The notes under the pieces are model-generated. The model was given only the letters and a program-made list of their open reading frames with translations. It was not told where the DNA came from and ran no database searches. Positions 38,501-50,100 of a stretch of DNA of 64,000 bases are shown here, piece by piece. Every line of letters begins with the position of its first letter. The first letter of the stretch is position 1. The DNA comes from Rostratula benghalensis (lineage: Eukaryota > Chordata > Aves > Charadriiformes > Rostratulidae). The translations under genes and the position numbers were made by a program. The DNA lies in contig VXAI01000013.1 in the NCBI GenBank assembly GCA_013399305.1, positions 1,058,778 through 1,122,777 of the forward strand, written 5' to 3'.

Positions 38501-38699
38501 TTAGCATGTAAATAAAAATAAAAAAAAAAAAAAAAGAAAAGGAAGAGTATGACTACAGGATTAGTACTTAGATTTAGCAGCCATAAGACTTAATGGAAGG
38601 TCTTTTATCTTTGTTGTGGAGAAAAAAAAGGTGCCACAGAAGTGAGATTTCAGAAGCAGTTTGAGAATAATCAAGGCTAAAGAATTAAGTAGATTTCAC
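32566..38699. other. AT-rich non-coding DNA, no gene recognised
   Basis: Six kilobases of AT-rich sequence with short open frames (at most 74 codons). Named items are a pyrimidine-rich zone near 33470-33625, a TATATATTTATATG tract near 34720, an 11-bp inverted repeat with arms 38012-38022 and 38058-38068, an A18 run at 38126-38143, an A/T low-complexity segment near 38180-38212, and an A16 run at 38520-38535. Confidence 0.7.
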
Positions 38700-39130
38700 T
38701 AAAGCAACTGAGGTATCAGAGATCAGTGACCTCACCAGACAGACCCCATCCAACAGCCGCCTAGAGAAGAAAGAGGAAAGGTCTGGGGATGGCCACCAGG
38801 GCTAGCTGAGAGCTCAAGTCATTGGCCAGTACATGGTGATGAGGCAGATTGTCTCAGGGTATGGGCCAAGACCAGGTTGGGGTGTTGGCCTACATCTCAG
38901 CCTGGCTTAGCAGCACCCATTGCCAGGCACTCAGCTGTAGGCCAGTGGGAACGGTAGCTCAGATGGGGCTGAGGCAGGAAAAACCTCAGCTGACCATAGC
39001 TATGCAACATGGCATCTGGGACCCTCTACCACACATCACCGGATCATGTTCTGCCTGCGTCCTGGCAGAGAAACTCCCAAGGGTGGGGAGGCTGCATGCA
39101 GGGTCCTGTCTCTGGATGTAAAATGCTGAA
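38700..39130. other. GC-rich island of unknown origin
   Basis: About 430 bp that is clearly GC-richer than the surrounding 5 kb, with abrupt edges. A plus-strand frame of 90 codons (38849-39121) crosses it but has no recognisable domain, no splice-site framing that I can defend, and several direct echoes of short words (GCCAGT, CTCAGCTG). It looks more like an unclassified repeat insertion than a coding exon. Confidence 0.5.
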
Positions 39131-41225
39131 TGGAAGAAGAGAAATGTTTTGCTGAAATTTGCTGAGTTGTGCAGAATAGGGAGGGACCAAGCTTAGTACT
39201 GAATTGTTAAAGGAAGTAGTCAGAGGCCAGTTTTGACCAGGAGGTGTTTTATATGACTGCAAGACATTACCGGAAATTCTCAGAAAGAATCAGAAAAAAT
39301 CTGAATGTCAACTGAAGTTTCAGATGTGAAGCATGATTTTATTCGGGTCTCTTTTGGTCCATTTTCAGACACAGTTAACCAATATTGACATTTTAATAGG
39401 AGTTACTCTGATGTGGTGACAGGATAATTGAAAAATTTTGTCTATGAAAAAGTAAAAGTGTTTGTATGGTTGCTGGTTTTTGATTTTATTTTTTTTAAAC
39501 ACACAGCAGGTCTTCTGTGAAAATGCAGCTTTAATCACAGTGAAGCTGTGGATCATGTAGACTCCAGATTAGTGTCTACTATGCCAATCATTGCATCATT
39601 TAACTTTATCATTGTGAATTGCTACTTTCTGTAATGATGGATCTTTAATAACTTCACACATACACAGTCCAAAAGCTATGTTTCCTTACTATTACCTGCC
39701 TTTAAGCTGGAAGAGCCAAAATATTTGAATATTTTTATCTTTTAACTTCTCTTGCAATACTTTGCAACTTTTCCTGTAACTTGGGTTTTAAGGTCTTCTT
39801 TGACTTTGTTTAGTGGAAATAATTGAAGTTTCAGACAATGGAAATCTCATTTCTATCCCTTACATCTCTTTTTTTTTGCTGTACCTGGATATTTAAATAC
39901 TTCCTTTTACTACAGGGCACAGCACTTTGGAGGCGAAGTTTCTGAATAGTTAGGTAATGAAGTCCTTGATACGGTAGCACTGTGTGCACTACTTCAGTTC
40001 TCTTCTGAGTCCTTAGAGTTTCATGTAGTATTCATATTATTTTTTTTTGTGCTGGCCCTCTTTAATTCCAGCTATGGTACTTTATCACAGCAGCCTCTCT
40101 CCAGCTTGCTACACCAAAGCTACGCCCGCAGTGATCTTTACCAGAGTCATGAAAGCATTCTAATCTCTACTGACACAATGCTGTTTTTTTGAAAATATTC
40201 TCACTGCTGAGTGCGTGAACAGGGAGATGTAGGCCAGTACGTCAAGATTTCTTCCACTAATGTGGCATTCCTGTTTCATAGTGATGTAAAAATTTTGAAT
40301 GTCTTAATTTACGAATGCATCTTGGCTACAATTTTTCATTTTTTCTTTCTTAAACAAGAACTAATGTTAACTATTTAATCTGAGTTGATTGTGCTCAGTG
40401 CAAAACAAAACTTAAAAAAAATTTAAAAATATTTTCAAATAATACCAAATTAAACTGAGAGATGCAACATGTACATGAGCAAAGATAAAGCAGTAACAGT
40501 AATATGTTACTATTTCCTGACTGAGTTTGAGGTACTTACAGGCAATGAATCAGAAATCGAACTGGTGTAAATTGCTATAGTCCTATCAACTGCATTAGAA
40601 ATGGACAGACATCTTGCAAAAGATCTAGTGTATTACGTGAGCTCTTGCTGATGTATTGCAGTATATCTGTCCCCAGGCAGAAGGCCCTTTCTCCTCTCAC
40701 AGATGTTTATGCTGAGGGGAATTCAGTCTAGTTGGGCAGAAACATCTGATAAAATAGCAGGTTTTTTCCTGCACTGGCTCCAGGAAACTGAACTCTCGTG
40801 CTGTTTTCCAGAAGCCAAGTTGCACATCTAGATTCAATGGGTAACTCTTTTATCTACCTGTCTACATGTAACACAGAGTGCCCTGTCTGTGGAACATAGA
40901 CTGCCTTGTACTTCACATTGTGCTGGTTATTGGTAATTGAGATATGCAATTCCTTCAGTCAGACACCGGAATGAAACTCCATAATTTTCCCACTCTCAAG
41001 CCAGTGTCTGATTTACGTGAATATTGCACAAGTCTATTTCTACTGTTCTAGTTTATGTTCAGAATGGTGCTGAATGGTTATGTTTTGAATGGTGCTTATG
41101 CACTGTGGTTGCACAACCCAGCTGAACACTATCATTCAATATTCTTAGTAGCATTGTGCACAGGCAGAAACATGAAATAAGACACAGAGGCCGAAGTCAA
41201 GAAATTCAAACTTCTTTCCATTCAG
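39131..41225. other. AT-rich non-coding DNA, no gene recognised
   Basis: Two kilobases without recognisable coding content, RNA gene or repeat family. Only short A/T runs are visible. Confidence 0.7.
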
Positions 41226-41307
41226 ACAATTATGCCACGATTTGACATCAAGCTGTGTCAGATGGTCTCGATCTGTTGCCTCTTTCTCCTTTCATGTTTT
41301 GTACAAG
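41226..41307 (+). CDS. Candidate first coding exon with signal peptide (speculative)
   Basis: This 82-bp stretch is framed by a good acceptor (TTCTTTCCATTCAG just before 41226) and a good donor (ACAAG|GTAAAG at 41308). The ATG at 41232 has A at -3 and opens a frame beginning MPRFDIKLCQMVSICCLFLL and continuing SCFVQG. That is a charged N-terminus, a hydrophobic core of about 14 residues and a small-residue cleavage zone, the layout of a secretory signal peptide. Splicing at 41308 would leave phase 1. Reading through gives a 69-codon frame with an alternative strong donor at 41392 (TAG|GTAAGT). No downstream exon could be matched and the protein is not recognised. A chance hydrophobic frame in T/C-rich DNA is quite possible. 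Confidence 0.2.
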
Positions 41308-41689
41308 GTAAAGGCAAAGGCTCAAGTTTCTTACACTTCTACCTCAGTAATGGTGAAAAATATTTTGTTGACTTTTCTAGCCTTTCTGTAGGTAAGTTTT
41401 TAATATTGGCCAACTTCTGGGATTTTTATATTTCTCTTTAGGTATACTCATGCCCATATCTCTCTTTATTCAACTAATTTAAATTGAATCATTTCTTTTA
41501 CTGAAGATGACTTCTGCCTGCCTGGCTGAGAAATTCCAGTTAAGCACTAAACAAGCCTAAAATTAAAAAAAAAAAATAAAAAAAAATTACCATGAGTAAA
41601 ATTAAAGGGCAAGGTCTTGATTACAAATCCAGAAATACAATTACAAAAGAAAAAATTAAATCTCAGTTCCAGGAAATAACTTCTGTTCT

Positions 41690-41880
41690 TTCAGAAAAAT
41701 CTTTTTGTTGTTGTTTCTGTCTTTCACCTCTCTCTGAAAGCTCTCTTTCCTTCTGCTTCCTTTCTGCTTTACTCCAAACATTTTCATAACCAATCCTCTC
41801 TCTTTCTTTGTGTAGGACAGCTCCTCCTCCTCTTTCCTCTGACTTTATTCTTACTTTCCACCTTGGTTCTTTTTCTTAAA
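41690..41880. repeat. Pyrimidine-rich tract
   Basis: The plus strand is dominated by T and C for about 190 bp, ending in a consensus-like acceptor (TCTCTCTTTCTTTGTGTAG before 41817) and a run of CTC triplets. It could act as a cryptic 3' splice site, but no exon with coherent protein content follows. Confidence 0.6.
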
Positions 41881-42489
41881 GAAATTCAGACTTAGAATCT
41901 GTATAAAGTATGTTTGTGATCATTTCAGTGTTTTTTTAATCTTTTCTGATCTTTGTAGCCGAGTATCCTTTTCATTTTTACCCTTTAGTTGCTCACACTC
42001 AGTGACTGAATTTTTCTGCTCCTCCTGGGTTTCTCTGAATTTATATTTCTATCGTTTTCCTTCATTATTGTGTTCTTTTGAAGTTGGTGGCAGTTGTGCA
42101 GTTTAAAGCATTTTCAAGATTGTTACCACAGTACTTAATACTGTGTTATAATATGTACTTGGTGAACAGATATCTCACCAGATTTAGAAGTACTGCCTTC
42201 ATATTTGCCATATATTTTTGAATATTTGAGGACACATTGAATATATTCAGAAACTTTTCCTTCCCATCACCTTTTGGGGGGTTTGGGGTTTTTTCGTTGG
42301 GTTTTTTTGCTTGCATGCATGTAGTCACTTCTCTTAGCTTGGCCTCTTCCTTTATGTTACAATACGAATACACAATAAACATAACTGCTTCTTCAAGACA
42401 GGTTGTTCCTGTGTCACAGCTTGTTGTCATGAAGATAAATAGTGCTTGCTGACCTCACCTCTAAACATGATAAGCCAATCACTTATGAG

Positions 42490-43090
42490 GGAGTTTCTTT
42501 ATGTTACAGTTTCATGAAGGATGCTGAGGCAGATTTAAGTGCATGAAGATTTATTGCTGGGCTCTCTAACTTATAGCATATATCAACTTAAACAGTGTGA
42601 GTTCCTTTTTGGGAAAAATATGGGAAAAAGAAAGAGAAAAAGAGAAAAATGAATGGGAAAACTAGTCTGTGGTTGTCTGGAAAGAACAGTGACAGTCCTC
42701 TCTCCAGTGCAACCAGTCATGATGGCTTGTCATCAAGCTTTCTGCTAGTACTGTGTGCTTTTCATTGGAACTGCCACCACTCTGTCCCTGCCATTGGTTG
42801 TTCTCGTTTCTGATGATATTGGTGCCAACCGAAGTGTACAAACATGGGAGAATGTTGCATATCAGTTGTTGAACATCTCTGCAGACAAATGTTTGAACAA
42901 TATTTGTCAAGTATCATTTCACTGTTATTTTGTTGTGTCTTATCTTTGGTTTTCTTTATCATAAACTAAAAACTGCAAAACAAGAGCTAAAGAGAGGTGG
43001 GGAAGGTATAATTCTTCTGCCACTGGCAGCAGACCCCCATGAGAACCCACCAAAATGGCACTGTTGGGGGTTTGCAGCTACTAAGCCATG
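42490..43090. other. Possible degraded LTR or unclassified repeat
   Basis: A GC-richer zone inside AT-rich DNA with overlapping frames on both strands (42662-42964) but no domain. On the minus strand the segment at 42545-42560 reads AATAAATCTTCATGC, a plausible polyadenylation signal for a minus-strand LTR. Edges and family are not determined; this is inference from texture only. Confidence 0.25.
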
Positions 43091-43642
43091 AGAATGACAA
43101 CATAATCAGGTGAATGGCAAGGGAAAATACTGTCAGAGAGTTTCAGGAGCACACTGCCTCAGCAGCTTCAGAGAAAGGTTACAGAGCTGCAAATAACAAG
43201 CCCTTAGGTGGCTGGTTTTGTTTTTAGTATGAGATGTCATGGGACTAAACTGCTTCAGCATGAGAAAAAAAGAAGGAAGGATGTTTTAAACACGAGGGAC
43301 TTGGAATATGAACCCTGTGAAAAAAGAGGGCTTTGTCTGGTCTGTTTCAAATCTTTATGTATATGTTATGGCACATAGTTCCATAATTAGCTTATGTCAA
43401 GAGTCTGTTGATATAAAATTCTTTAACCAGTCTAAAGTATTTCAATTTTCTTATTTATGTGCCTAAATTCTAAATCAACAGTAGTTTTAGTACAATAAAA
43501 ATAAAAACAGTTAAGAAGAACAATTAAGAAGAACAATACATAAAGAACAATACATACATATGTTTAGCATGGAACTACTTTGGTAATTCCAAAGCTGTTT
43601 TGGTAGCTCAAAGATTTCTTAAATAATGAAGTGTTAATATTC

Positions 43643-43706
43643 TTTTTTTTTTTTTTAACCTGCAAAGTCCATCTTTTCCCCACGAGCCAGAAAAAAAAAA
43701 AAAAAA
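43643..43706. repeat. Poly-T / poly-A foldback
   Basis: A T14 run (43643-43656) and an A16 run (43691-43706) are separated by 34 bp, so the two can pair as an inverted repeat. It may represent two opposed A-rich insertions or simple expansion. Confidence 0.8.
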
Positions 43707-45389
43707 GTTGAAGACACACACATGAGCAGAAATATAACATGAAGAGAGAGGTAAGTTTTTCTGCAAAACAATTCATAGTAAAAATATTTTCAAACGTTTG
43801 GTAGATGAGGATGACATAAATACTCTGCATCATAAGACTGAGTTAGGCATCATGAGGGATTTGATTAGCAGTTTTTGATGAAAAAAAAAAAGACATGCTG
43901 ATAGGTGACAATATGTCTATATGTAAAAAGTTACAATTAGCATTCTAAAGCAATTTTCTTGAAGAAAATATCTGAGCTGAATGATGTGTGTACAGACTAA
44001 GAGATTGTAATTTCAAAGATTTTAGGAAAATTATGAACTCCTATCTGATGTCTTAAAGTAAATGCATCAAATAAAACCCTGACTTTTTATAAGGCTAAGC
44101 AGATTACAAATGCATTTGAAATTTTAAAGACATCTTGATTAATTCTTTGGAGATGAAATCTACTAAAAGTTATTTTGGAAAGGGGGAAAAAAAACCCAAC
44201 AACAAGTATTCATTTTTTTCAATATTCAGGTTTATTTTTCCCTCTTGCAAAGATGATCTTAGAGTCACGTAGGCTTGGTTCCAGCACTGTAAGCAGAACT
44301 GTATTCCCCATTTCACACCTAGAAAAATAAGATTTCTAAAGAAAGAAAACAAGTCATATAGCTGTGGACCAAATATCCATGGTGTCAAACTTTTGCAGTT
44401 GTTATGAACCAAAACGAAGTTGAGTCTACCTGGCACCTATGAAGACTTCCTGTTTTGTTTGAGAGTTTGATATTGGACAACAGCTTATTACCACTAACTT
44501 TAGGTGGCCAGAAATAAAAAAACTTGGCCACAATGAAAATTACATGCCTGATCTGTTATTTTTTCTGTTCCTCTTCTTGAACTCTAATGTTCTAGTTATA
44601 TAAGGGCAAGCACATTTGTAACATTTCACAGCCTCCTTCATTTGAATGTGCACATTATTTATTGTATTTATGTAATTTGTTGGTAATATATTATTCACTT
44701 TTATTCACTTTTATTTGAGATTCGGTGGCAAGCTGAGAAGTCTCACAGTGTAAAAAAAGAAAATAAATCTAATTCCTTTAAGTAGCAATCAAGCAATAGT
44801 TAAATACATTTAGTAAATTACAAATAACATTTTTTATTGGTAAATACTGAAAAGGTAAACAAATTTAATGTAGCATATTCATGTTATCAGTTCCAAACCT
44901 CAAACAAATAGACAAACCAACCCCTGTATATATTAAATCTCTTCAAATCCTGGTATTTAAAAAAAATATACTGCATGTTTTCCATTGCTAATAACATGCT
45001 GATATCTCTCATATTCTTTTCTGTTCTATACTGATTTACCACTTCCTATCACAACTGTTGTGGGCAGGGTTGGTTGACCAGAAGATTGTGATTAGAAATG
45101 GGTCCAGGTGTATGCTGATTTGGCAACTGATCTTCTCAACTGGACCGTCTTTGGGGGCTTTTTTTGCTTAACTGGTTGCTCATGAGGTTGTAAATTGTTC
45201 TACTGCATTGACCTGTTGTTTGCCTCACAATGACAAAGATAAAATATTCAGGAAAGATAAAGAAGGCTGGAACTTTCTGCAGTCCGTTCCTCTGGGATTT
45301 TTCTCACGTCCTCAACAGTACTCATGAGAACATCCCTGTTAATCCCTTTAGAGTGTGTCTAAAGACCTGTTATCCATGAATTTGCCTGA

Positions 45390-45391
<2 letters not shown>

Positions 45392-45421
<30 letters not shown>
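45392..45421. repeat. T30 homopolymer
   Basis: Thirty consecutive T, flanked by CCTGATC on the left and AACCAGG on the right. It could be the poly-A tail of a minus-strand retroposed sequence, but no parent transcript is recognised on its right. A homopolymer of this length is also prone to sequencing-length error. Confidence 0.9.
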
Positions 45422-45426
<5 letters not shown>

Positions 45427-47164
45427 GGAATTCTATGTGCCTTCACCCCCTCCAGTGGCAACAATTCATAGAAATTTGTGACCTTTTTTATAACAAGATT
45501 TTTTTTTTCTTACCTCCTGTGCCTTGCAAGTTTTAGTGTTGTGACATTTAGTTAGTACTTTATTAATTTGTTTTATTCAACATTCAGGATTTACAAACCT
45601 GACATGTTTCTCTCTGCCAAGTGTCTATCTGTAACCAAATCAGTGTACTCCTAGTTATTATGAGATCTTAATGCATCTTGGAACAGCAGATGAGATCATT
45701 TAGCTTTGGCGATTTCTGACATCTAGATTTTGGGTGAGAACTCCAAATACATTCACTGTCTCATTTAGGGTACTTTATTTTTTCACAACATATTTTTACA
45801 ATTTAGGAAACCTGATCATAAATCCAAGACCTGCCATGAGAAAATCCATGAGAACAATGTAAATCAAAATGCTTGTCCTTAGGAAATATGTACAGAAAAC
45901 TAGGTAATGCTTTATTTTAGATTATTTTGGGGTATTTTTAAATATAAAATTGTGCATATATGTCTTAAAAGAACTATGGTCAATCTAAAGTTATGAGTTT
46001 TTCTACTTAAAACATAAAGTCACATACCTCTTCACATATGTTCTATTTCTAGAACAGTTTAGATTTCTGGACAGATTAGATTTTATTGTGGTTTTATTCA
46101 TAGAAATATTTCTGACTATATAATATTGAAAGCATTAATTTTTGAGAAGTATCAATCTTAACAAACACAGCTGCTTTTAAAAATTCTTCAAGATCTGAAT
46201 CACCAGTGAAACCAGATCCTTACTTGAATGTCTGTTCACCTATGTGTTTGTGAGGGATACACAGTAAATCAAGAGCAGATGCTATAACTGTATGCACATG
46301 CACATAAGATAGTTTTGCTATAACACATTTCTTTTCATGCAGTCAGCAAATGGAAAGTGCATAATGCTTGCTTTATTTTATTGTTAGCAAAACAGTTTGG
46401 TAGCTTTAACAAAATAAAATAACATTCCTATATATCACTGGAAAGTCTCTAAGGAATAATATACATGAAGCAGCAGCTGTTAAGCTACCTATAATATGTC
46501 TTTGTTGTGAATTGCTTGTGTCTGATTGAAGAAATTAGTTTGGCAGAGCAAAGTCTATTACCTCATGAATATATAATGACAAATTAAATACTGTTACATA
46601 GTTCAAAACAAACCATAAATAGATTTCCACTGAGCACCTTTGGAAGGTTTATCCATAAAGATATCTGCCCATTTTAATCAATAAATGGCACATTTCATCA
46701 AGTTCAGAATGTTGAACTGTGAAAACACTACTTTACACATTTACATATAATGAATGAATTGTTTTGAAGTGAAAATGAGCACAGAAGATGATAACTTTCC
46801 TCATTATAGCTTCACTTTTAATTCTAAGCACATCCCAAACCAGGGGGACTAGAGAGTCTTGGAAAAGTACAGAAGGAAAACAAGAAAGTTCTTCCGGTCA
46901 TGCCAAAGACAGATGATGTGTAAAGTGGGAAAGTGGGTTATTTTTCTATTTATTTACTTTGTCAGAATTATTAAACAGCTCAGTTTTATTATTATGTCTC
47001 TTTTGAAAGTGTCATGACCTCATGGAGGTGTTTTGTTTTCCCTATATTTTTATTAGGAATTGTATGTGTGACACTTCATGTGCCTGCTTGTAGCCATAAG
47101 CTTCTATTGTTTTTAGTGCAATACTGTAGCCCGAAGGGGACTGTTTAAGAAGTTATAAATTATT

Positions 47165-47187
47165 AAAAAAAAAAAAAAAAAAAAAAA
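47165..47187. repeat. A23 homopolymer
   Basis: Twenty-three consecutive A, preceded by TTATAAATTATT. A retroposition tail is possible, but no source gene is recognised upstream. Confidence 0.9.
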
Positions 47188-50100
47188 GTTTTTGATTACA
47201 CACAGAAAAAAGCATTGTACTGCCATTCAGCAGCCTCTAAGCACTACCCTGCTAATATTTTCTGAAGTTGCTACATTTTGCATTCATGGAAGTGTTTCAT
47301 TGGTTCCTAATATCAAATAGCAACATGAATGGAATTGGAGAGTGAAATAATTGATGTTGTGCTTATAGTATGTCAATGGGCATCCATATCTCACTTAGGA
47401 CTAATGTTCACAATGGTACTTCGCCTTAGAATATCTTTTCCTAAGGCTAAAAAACTGTCTGTAGAGAGTTGAAATAGTTTTACCTTAAATATAGTAACAG
47501 AGCGAAAGAAAACAACCTAAGCTTGGAACTTGAGTCAAACAATTTAGTGTAGGGAAGGAAATGTGCAGTTTTAATTTGTTAATATAATAAACTCCACAGT
47601 AAATTAATTTATAGTGTCCCCTCAGGTTTACACCCAGAAGTACAGAAACAAGTTTGTTTACTCTTTCAAATTGAAAACTATTGATTTCCTTTAGGAACTC
47701 ATCCTGGTTGACTGTGAATTAGTCCATTAGTTCACATTCATATCAACATATATATTAATAAAATACACTGTATTTTTCTTTTGGCAAATAGCTATGTTTA
47801 ATTTTGAGTTACATCAATTTAAACTTAAATATATATAATATAAAACAGCTTTACCCTATTTTGAAACATAAGAAGTGTAGTGAAGGCTGGAACTGTCTAA
47901 ACACCATGTAAACAAACTAAGAGCATGCTTGGGTAATTATTTTTCAGCAGGAGTGCTTGCTGCACTACCTTCCCTGACCATCCATTTCTAAATCTGTGAT
48001 ATGCCCTCAGTACTGCCACCACTTCTGTATGTGATGAACTAGATTAGGATTTGATCTTGCTTAAAATTAAATCAGATAAAACACAGGCAAATATTGCCCT
48101 CCCCCAATTTTTAATCCAGGCAAATTTGCCTGTCTGGGTCATCACGTGGCCCCAGAAAAATGAACTCATGCTCTACCTGGGGATTTTAAGGAGTGAAAAG
48201 GAACTGGCAGCAAAAGCTGTTTAAACCAGCGTCTCTGTTGAAATTCTGCCCTAAAGTGCCTCAGTGACTTGATTGATGAGGCATATTCAAGAATGACGTT
48301 TCAGACATGCAATACACAAGCAATAGTTGTTTTTCAGATACACAAGTAAGATTAAATGTTCAGTTCTTGCATAGTTGCAGGGGGTTAGAACCATTTTCTT
48401 TTCAACCTGAAAGAAATCAAAACTATTTTTCTCCTTTGTGGGAAAACACTCTAACCATAAAACCACAATCTGATGTGAGTGCACACTAATATTTCTCCTG
48501 TGCAGATATGTGTGAAATCAATGAAGCTGGAAAGGAAAAGCAAGCAAGTACATACTGCTGTGCACTAACACACTGATGCGTGGTTTGACCTGCAAAAAAG
48601 GGAATCCTGGGTTCTGCTCCTAGTGCCCTTTATGAGTTTTGCATTAAGCAAAATGCAGGATAAAATACAAATCCAGTTTTAGGTACAGATATAGCAGTGT
48701 CATTTTTTAAAGTTAGCTGTATTTTTGGGGGAGAGAGAGAGAAAACAGGTAATCTTTGGGGCACAGAAATCCTGAAATGGAAGCACCCACCTTCAGTCTA
48801 GGCATGATTGAGTCTAACTTTACTATGTTAAAAGAGGAAAAAAAAAAGTTTTTTCCTTTTGGTTCAGTTGGGGGAAAGATAGACATTTCTTCATCCAACT
48901 CACACATAGAGTCTTAAATCCTCACTGCTCACATTTAGCCTTAATGATGTGTGATGAATGGTCACCTAATTGATTCACTGTTTATCACACTGTCATGGTG
49001 CCTGACCACCCTCATTCTGTACTGGTTCTTCTCATAATCCTTAACATAGTCAGCTTTTTAATTACTTGCATACTGTTCTGTTTTATTCTGTTCTAGTTTG
49101 TTTTCTCAGAGTGGAGTGGCCTGTGATTTTGAACCGTGACCACGAGAACAGGCTAAATACTTGCAAACATACCCTCAGTCCAAGATCGCTTGAGACATTC
49201 TGCGACAAAGGCCTGAGTGCTTTTTCTGTCATCTCTTAGGGTCTGAGATATTTAGACAGTATTTGAAGACACCTTTGGATGAATATTTATTCTAGATGAG
49301 GCATTTTACAAGAAAGACTTCTTGAAGTAGTCTTGCATACATTTGGTGTTGCAACCACGGGTACAAAAAGTGATAATGCTACACTGACAGTGAAGGATCA
49401 TGGGGACTGAAAATGGAAGTTTTTTTGCACCTGTTCTATAAAAGGGGAATGTTAACAGACCGATTGATCATTTTGGAATCCATTTCAAGAAATAAATTTC
49501 ATTTTTTAGTGATCAGCACTAAGGTGTACTACTTCCTAATGTAACACTGAGTCCACTCCTAAATACACTCCCTCAGTTGTCAGGAAATAGTATGGGCATC
49601 AAAAATGTGTACGCTCTTTTTCTTCAGAGCTATGTTGGAAATAACATCCTGAAGCTTGGATATGAACAAGATTAGCTAGCTTCTAGTCATTTGCAAGATA
49701 CACTAAACTTAATTTTTAGAACCTGCACGTGAATTAATGTTGCTAATTATTTTTAAACAGGCATTTAAGATGTGCTGCTTTATGTTCTCCTTTGCTAAAT
49801 AACTTGTATAAAGCTGTGAAGACTGAGACGCTGGACACAATTCCTGTTGCTTTTCTGTATGACATCATTAATTTTGCTCTAGTATTAAGGGTCTCCTTGG
49901 ATTGTTTCTGAAAATAACTTGCATATTTAAAGCAAGTTCAGACTTGGGACAGTGATTTTTAACATCTAATTCAGTAAATCTTTTTCTGCTTCTTAGGTTG
50001 GCAGAATGACATATTTTTCAAAAAATCAGCCCTTTTCACATTCAGAAGACAAAAAGGAGAAAGCTACAAATTTCTATTCATCTTGGTCTATATTGTAAAT

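Noticed and set aside
41307..41816. Splicing of the 41.2-kb candidate exon to the pyrimidine-rich acceptor at 41816
   Set aside because: The joined frame runs into a low-complexity Leu/Phe string and stops within about 25 codons, so it is not a believable second exon.
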